From Physocladia obscura (lineage: Eukaryota > Chytridiomycota > Chytridiomycetes > Chytridiales > Chytriomycetaceae): a stretch of DNA of 12,379 nucleotides. The first letter of the stretch is position 1; each line of letters starts with the position of its first letter. The position numbers and the translations under genes were made by a program. The notes below the pieces were generated by a model that was not told the DNA's origin, did not search any database, and was given only the letters and a program-made list of their open reading frames with translations. Of the stretch, positions 8,881-12,379 are shown piece after piece. The stretch is from positions 1-12,379 of the forward strand of contig JADGJH010001034.1 of the NCBI GenBank assembly GCA_027596945.1. Reading direction: 5' to 3'.

Positions 8881-9914
8881 TGGAATAAAATGCCAAAGAG
8901 ATTCGTCAACGTCGACTACACTGGTGTCACCACCAGAATCAAGGTCACCAATATGGAAAACTTTTGCAGGGTTGTTAATGAGGAGTACGGAGACGCTGTT
9001 CAGGCTCTTGCTCTTATCCAATTGTGGGCGGGCGGCGCCAGGATCACCACCTGGGCTCAGTTCAACTCTATCCCTGTCGACTATTTCACCAAAGAAGGCG
9101 TCTCTCTCGCTATGCAAAAGACTCCGCCGCCATCGAGAGATGCGAGCAGCGCCTCGCTTTTTGCTGATTTGGATTCGACCGAACTCGCTTCTAAGAAGCA
9201 GCGCACAGAGGACTTGCCGAGACGGTGATCTGTTGTTAAACGGATGCAAAGACCTGAAAAAGCAGCTCACAATATACATTCAAAACCCGGATGAGGCAAC
9301 CCCAGCAGCAAAAGGGACAGTACCAACGATTCAGGAACCTTTTTTTGTCAAGCGTGCCATTCAGAAAGATGATACGTGTTGGAAGAATTGGATGGCAGCA
9401 ACTACTAAGTTCTTGTCAAGCAGCTCCACTGTGGAATGAAAACCCTTCTCTTTGAACTGACAAAGATCTGTCAAAAAACCCAACGTATGCTGACATTGTC
9501 ACATCACCAGGCATGATTTTTTACATGAATGACAGTGCCTACCCATTTGTTGATAAATTTTGGTATGATCCTGTCACCAAGAGGCTCAATGTGGGGCAAC
9601 CATCGAAATTGTTCAGTGATCATCCAAAGACTTTCAAGACATATCGAAAAATGCTGGCAAACCTTAAAATACCTCCCGGTCAGAAACTGGTAATCAATAT
9701 GATTCTGCTGCCTTCTCAAGCTGCTGGATATGTGATTGGAACAACAAGCAAATTCTTCTCAAATGTTGGAAGCAAGGCAGCAGAAATTCAGAAAATCTGT
9801 GAGAAGTTGGAATTTTGTGTTAGCAAGATATGTGAATCAATAAACATAAGTTGTGAGCTGTGTAAGATTAGTTTTCTACAATTTTCTCCCTCCTTTTTTA
9901 AGCAAAATTATTGA
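8881..9914 (+). pseudogene. Crinkler/RHS-like modular effector gene, intact N-terminal module and broken C-terminal region
   Basis: The first part (ATG at 8881 or 8893, open to TGA at 9226-9228) encodes a compact domain: RFVNVDYTGVTTRIKV, EEYGDAVQALALIQLWAGG, ITTWAQFNSIPVDYF, then a Pro/Ser/Ala linker and a basic KKQRTED patch. The pattern (beta-strand start, LIQLW core, Ser-rich linker) resembles ubiquitin-like headers of Crinkler-type proteins, by memory only. Coding then moves to frame 2 (about 9217-9400: DGDLLLNGCKDLKKQLTIYI, EPFFVKRAI), then frame 3 (about 9400-9914), which carries an in-frame TGA at 9453-9455. The frame-3 part (MIFYMNDSAYPFVDKFWYD, a GQPSKLFSDHPKTFKTYRKM segment and INMILLPSQAAGYVIG) resembles the REase-like C-terminal domain of RHS/Crinkler proteins (Asp, then G-x-Q, then LLP). 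No splice pair repairs the breaks cleanly, so I call it a pseudogene; a short living header-only protein of about 115 residues is possible. Confidence 0.45.
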
Positions 9915-10193
9915 AAATAATGAATTGCAAAAGTTGAAAAAATAATAGTGAAAATATAACAAAACATTTATTAGAGATTCTGTGCTAAATTCATGTCAAC
10001 TTTATAGAGTTAAAGATAGAACTAAGAATTGAAACTTGGAATATATTTTGTTCACTTTTGATTGAATTCAGCAGAGAGCACTTAATAAAAAAAAATGATA
10101 TAATAAGCTCTCTTATATATGCAACTAAGGTGAGTATGTGTTTGTAGACATTTGAACATTATAGTAAGTGGAGTGGGTCTTATTGTTAACTAG

Positions 10194-10715
10194 TAAATGT
10201 ATCTGATTCCTCTCAATGGTTCTCTGTTGATTCTACTGGTACCTCTGCAGTAGTGTGTCACAGTGAGAACAAATTGTTGCAATCTACATTATGATTGCAT
10301 GTGGTAAGGATTTTTGTGAAATTTTTTTTTTTTTCACAACTCAAAATCTTTCAATCACCAAAATAAAACAATCAACTTTTTTAGCCCTAAGTGGAAATAA
10401 TGCTGCTGTTGATTTTGGTCTAAAACTTGATGAAAAGTACAAAGATCAATGCTTGATCAATCCTGAAGGCTGTGTGCACAAAATAATTCATGGGAATACT
10501 GTTCATTTGAAATTAACACTGCCAATTAAAGCCACTTGGATTCAGCAATTTGTAAGTACAACCCTAAGCCCTGTTGTCTTCAAATTTCACTCAAATTAAA
10601 GCAGATTGCAAAAATTTCTAACGTCGATATTGATAACCCACCACAGTTGAGTGCATTTGACACTCCAAAAGATACAAACAAAATAAACAGAAGAAATATT
10701 CAAAAAATAAAATAA
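10194..10715 (+). pseudogene. Exon-like coding series, unassigned, probably decayed
   Basis: Three coding-like blocks follow one another. Block 1 (10194-10303, after an ACTAG acceptor) reads VNVSDSSQWFSVDSTGTSAV and CHSENKLLQSTL, then has a TGA at 10292-10294. Block 2 (10385-10551) lies between a good acceptor (TTTTTTTAG) and a consensus donor (GTAAGT at 10552). It reads NNAAVDFGLKLDEKYKDQC, NPEGCVHKIIHGNTVHLKL and PIKATWIQQF. Block 3 (10605-10715, after AAAGCAG) continues in phase 0 with KISNVDIDNPPQLSAFDTPK and DTNKINRRNIQ to TAA. Blocks 2 and 3 join cleanly; an ATG at 10291 could start a 95-residue product, but block 1 joins only across a stop and a phase mismatch. The splice signals suggest a once-spliced gene. 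The family is not recognised; a transposon-borne gene is possible given the neighbours. Confidence 0.35.
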
Positions 10716-10848
10716 AATTGCAGGTCTGGTCTGTCAAAGAATAAACAAGATTCACCACCAGTACTAATTACACAGTCCAATTTTATTTTCTTGTTTTGCC
10801 AGATATCATAAATGTATAAGCTGTAGCAATTGGTTAGTTGACTGTAAT

Positions 10849-11299
10849 TCAATGTCCATTTTCAATCACAGTAATTTTGTGAGAAATAGTTTGATTGTGC
10901 AAGCAATTGGAATCAACTGGATCTGATAAATTAATTTGGTATTTAAATTCATCAAGTTGATTGTCATTGTCCATATTGAAGTACCAAATGAGAGCAGTCA
11001 ATTCACAATTTGTAGTGTTGAAATTGTTCAGAAAAATTTTGGGGCCAACCAACTGCAGAGTGTAAACATAAATGAAGGTACAATTGTCAGCAGTTTGAAA
11101 TCAAATCCTGCAATGTTTTGCATGATGATAAGAACTTCATTCTTGCCATTTTTATCTGTGTATCAGGTGAAATTGTGCAAACAAACTTGGGATCAGATTT
11201 GCAGATGACAGATTGAATGTGCACCATGAAGCTGAGAGTGGGAGACTGAAGGGTGGAATTGGCTGAAGCACCAACATCAATTTTTGGACACTTGTTCAC
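10849..11299 (-). pseudogene. Minus-strand coding-like pieces, unassigned
   Basis: Two open stretches are seen. The upstream one (11299-11087) reads CPKIDVGASANSTLQSPTLS and FMVHIQSVICKSDPKFVCTI. The downstream one (about 11055-10849) reads LVGPKIFLNNFNTTNCELTA, LIWYFNMDNDNQLDEFKYQI and CLHNQTISHKITVIENGH before TGA. The downstream piece begins right after a CTCTGCAG acceptor-like word. Spaced Cys residues, N-x-T/S sequons and beta-type patterning suggest an extracellular domain, faintly like the REJ modules of polycystin-type proteins; that is a weak guess. Between the pieces a third frame also reads like protein (NGKNEVLIIMQNIAGFDFKL), so either introns or frameshifts intervene. Confidence 0.25.
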
Positions 11300-11312
11300 A
11301 ATGGCAATTTAG

Positions 11313-11648
11313 CTATAGTAAGGAGGGGATAGTTAGAAAGATTGAAATTGCATTTGCAAATTGGTTTCTGAGACCAAACCAAGGCCACCAACATTCATGG
11401 GTTTTGCTGTCAATAAAATCATTTAATATGTGCAGTATACCAATACCACTTATTTCTAATTGAAATACAAGCTGGAAAAATTTTGCAGTTGAGGAACTGT
11501 GAGTCAAACAGGGAGAATAGAGCATTCAAATTTTTGATGTCCTGCACTTTGAAGTGATAGAGAGGTCATGAACTGTCAGCAATTGTTCCAGGGCTTGGTC
11601 ATGTTTATTGGACCAGTTTTCTTTGCCAAGTTGTTTCCTCTTTGACAT
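11313..11648 (-). pseudogene. Possible SANT/Myb-like second ORF of the Harbinger element (broken)
   Basis: From an ATG at plus 11646-11648 the minus strand reads MSKRKQLGKENWSNKHDQAL and EQLLTVHDLS for 40 codons to a TGA at 11526-11528; the same frame then continues to 11313. The basic start followed by N-W-S and acidic/Leu-rich helix (DQALEQLL) recalls the first helix of Myb/SANT-like domains. PIF/Harbinger transposons classically carry such a DNA-binding ORF beside the transposase, often divergently oriented, as here (148 bp from the transposase ATG). Downstream of the TGA another frame looks more protein-like (DIKNLNALFSLFDSQFLNCK, RNKWYWYTAHIK), so a splice or frameshift is likely near 11535-11555. 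Only the helix-1 resemblance and the context support this call. Confidence 0.35.
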
Positions 11649-11705
11649 GGCTGTTGGTGTTATGAAAAAAAATTGATGACACAATATATAGATTTTGCAA
11701 ACAAC

Positions 11706-11790
11706 AATTCTTTATGAAAATTCTTTCATTTTTCATTTGAAATATATTTCATTTTCTTTGTTTTTGTTGCAAAGAATTCTTTGTGAAAAT
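11706..11790. repeat. Direct repeat of a 16-bp word in the divergent promoter
   Basis: AATTCTTTATGAAAAT at 11706-11721 recurs as AATTCTTTGTGAAAAT at 11775-11790 (15 of 16 identical). Each copy is preceded within a few bases by TTGCAAA (11695-11701 and 11767-11773). The copies are 69 bp apart, between the two divergent reading frames of the putative Harbinger element. They could be binding sites for element-encoded proteins or chance in AT-rich DNA. Confidence 0.5.
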
Positions 11791-11796
11791 ATACAA

Positions 11797-12339
11797 ATGG
11801 ACAATTGGCTGTTTGTCTTGCTGGCGGCTGCTGCACTTGACGTTGACAACATCAAACAACAAACGAGAGCAATCAAAATCCCGAACATTCAAATTAATAT
11901 CAATTCAATGACATATTCAACAGCAAAGTTTCATTTTCAATTTACAACAGCCAAAATCACCCAGCTAGCTGAAGAGCTGGAGATTCCAGATCCATTTGTT
12001 ACAAGCAATTGCTACAATGCTACAGGAAAAGAGGCTTTGTGTATTTTGAATTGTATGACATGGCCTCATTGACTTAGAAGCATGGTGCAATTATTTGGCC
12101 ACAGCTGCAAAGCACTCTCATCAATATTCAATGATATTCTAGAGCATGTATATAATCAATTCAAGGATCTGCTAGTCTGGGATTCTGTGCGTTTGAACAA
12201 GGCATGGATGCAAAATTGTGTGAATGCAATCTTTGAAGCTGGAAGATCTCTCAATACATGCATTGGCTTTATTGACAGAACAGTTCAAGGAATTGCAAGA
12301 CTTGGAAATACACAAAAGGCATGTTATAATGGGCATAAG
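11797..12339 (+). mobile_element. PIF/Harbinger-type DDE transposase, N-terminal half, with premature stop; runs off the window
   Basis: From ATG 11797 one frame runs to an intron donor GTGAGT at 12340 (after YNGHK), interrupted only by TGA at 12070-12072. Motifs appear in family order: MDNWLFVLLAAAALDVDNI; a helix-turn-helix-like block (TTAKITQLAEELEIPDPF, EALCILNCMTWPH); FGHSCKALSSIFNDILEHVY; then FIDRTVQGIAR and ACYNGHK. These correspond to DDE_Tnp_4/Harbinger signatures usually seen as FGRS...LS.IFN, GFIDGT (containing the first catalytic Asp, here codon 12274-12276) and YNGHKR. The stop falls where the family usually has Arg (P-x-R) and could be CGA changed to TGA. FGHS, FIDRT and TVQ also differ from the family at positions explained by single CpG transitions. 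The second Asp and catalytic Glu lie beyond the window. Without further splicing this copy cannot make a full transposase; it is a fossil or depends on readthrough. Confidence 0.8.
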
Positions 12340-12379
12340 GTGAGTGCAGCTGTAGTTTGGTTGTAGTTTTCACTTTTTT

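Larger units (their letters stand above)
9679..11824. other. CpG-stripped tract
   Basis: Reading every base, I find only two CG dinucleotides in this 2,146-bp stretch, both inside ACGTCG at 10622-10626. From 10627 to 11824 there are none, and from 9679 to 10621 there are none. TG and CA are abundant. In contrast 25 CG occur in 8873-9222. The tract covers the end of the Crinkler-like relic, unassigned exon-like pieces and the left side of the Harbinger element. Positions 9915-10193 inside it are AT-rich with no feature I can support. Confidence 0.85.

Noticed and set aside
8836..9279. 147-codon minus-strand ORF
   Set aside because: Antisense to the CpG-rich header module; it has no domain pattern, and its openness reflects the high GC content there.

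Overview
The window looks like nuclear DNA of a flagellated (zoosporic) fungus, most likely a chytrid. This is an inference from gene content, not a database result. Genes are split by many very short GT-AG introns (mostly 47-75 nt). A NOT3/5 C-terminus, a mitochondrial ribosomal protein, a RhoGDI and a C2H2 regulator are ordinary eukaryotic or fungal genes. A complete ZMYND12-type protein, known from motile cilia and flagella, argues for a fungus that still makes swimming spores.

Positions 1-8022 are mostly gene-dense. In order: the last three exons of NOT3/NOT5 (+), mitochondrial bL12m (+), RhoGDI (-, convergent with bL12m, only 35 bp between stops), ZMYND12-like (+, divergent from RhoGDI across 484 bp), a gap of about 1.3 kb with decayed coding sequence (4538-4931 minus, and an unassigned plus ORF at 5330-5569), then a four-exon C2H2 zinc-finger regulator (-). 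Exons were joined by hand; all phases agree, giving 172, 196, 366 and 685 residues for the four complete genes.

From about 8.3 kb the character changes to a mobile and effector-like compartment. A CpG-rich 350-bp block carries an open N-terminal module resembling a Crinkler-type header, followed by a C-terminal region broken by two frame changes and a stop. Next comes a tract of about 2.1 kb (9679-11824) with only two CpG dinucleotides, holding several coding-like relics on both strands. The window ends in the N-terminal half of a PIF/Harbinger DDE transposase (+), divergent from a short SANT-like reading frame (-). The transposase has a premature stop and several odd residues at family-conserved positions; most can be explained by single C-to-T or G-to-A changes at former CpGs.

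The five housekeeping or regulatory genes do not form a pathway. The most interesting signal is the contrast between a CpG-rich, open header module and CpG-stripped, mutated transposon and effector remnants beside it. This suggests cytosine-methylation-linked (or RIP-like) mutation acting on repeats in an early-diverging fungus.
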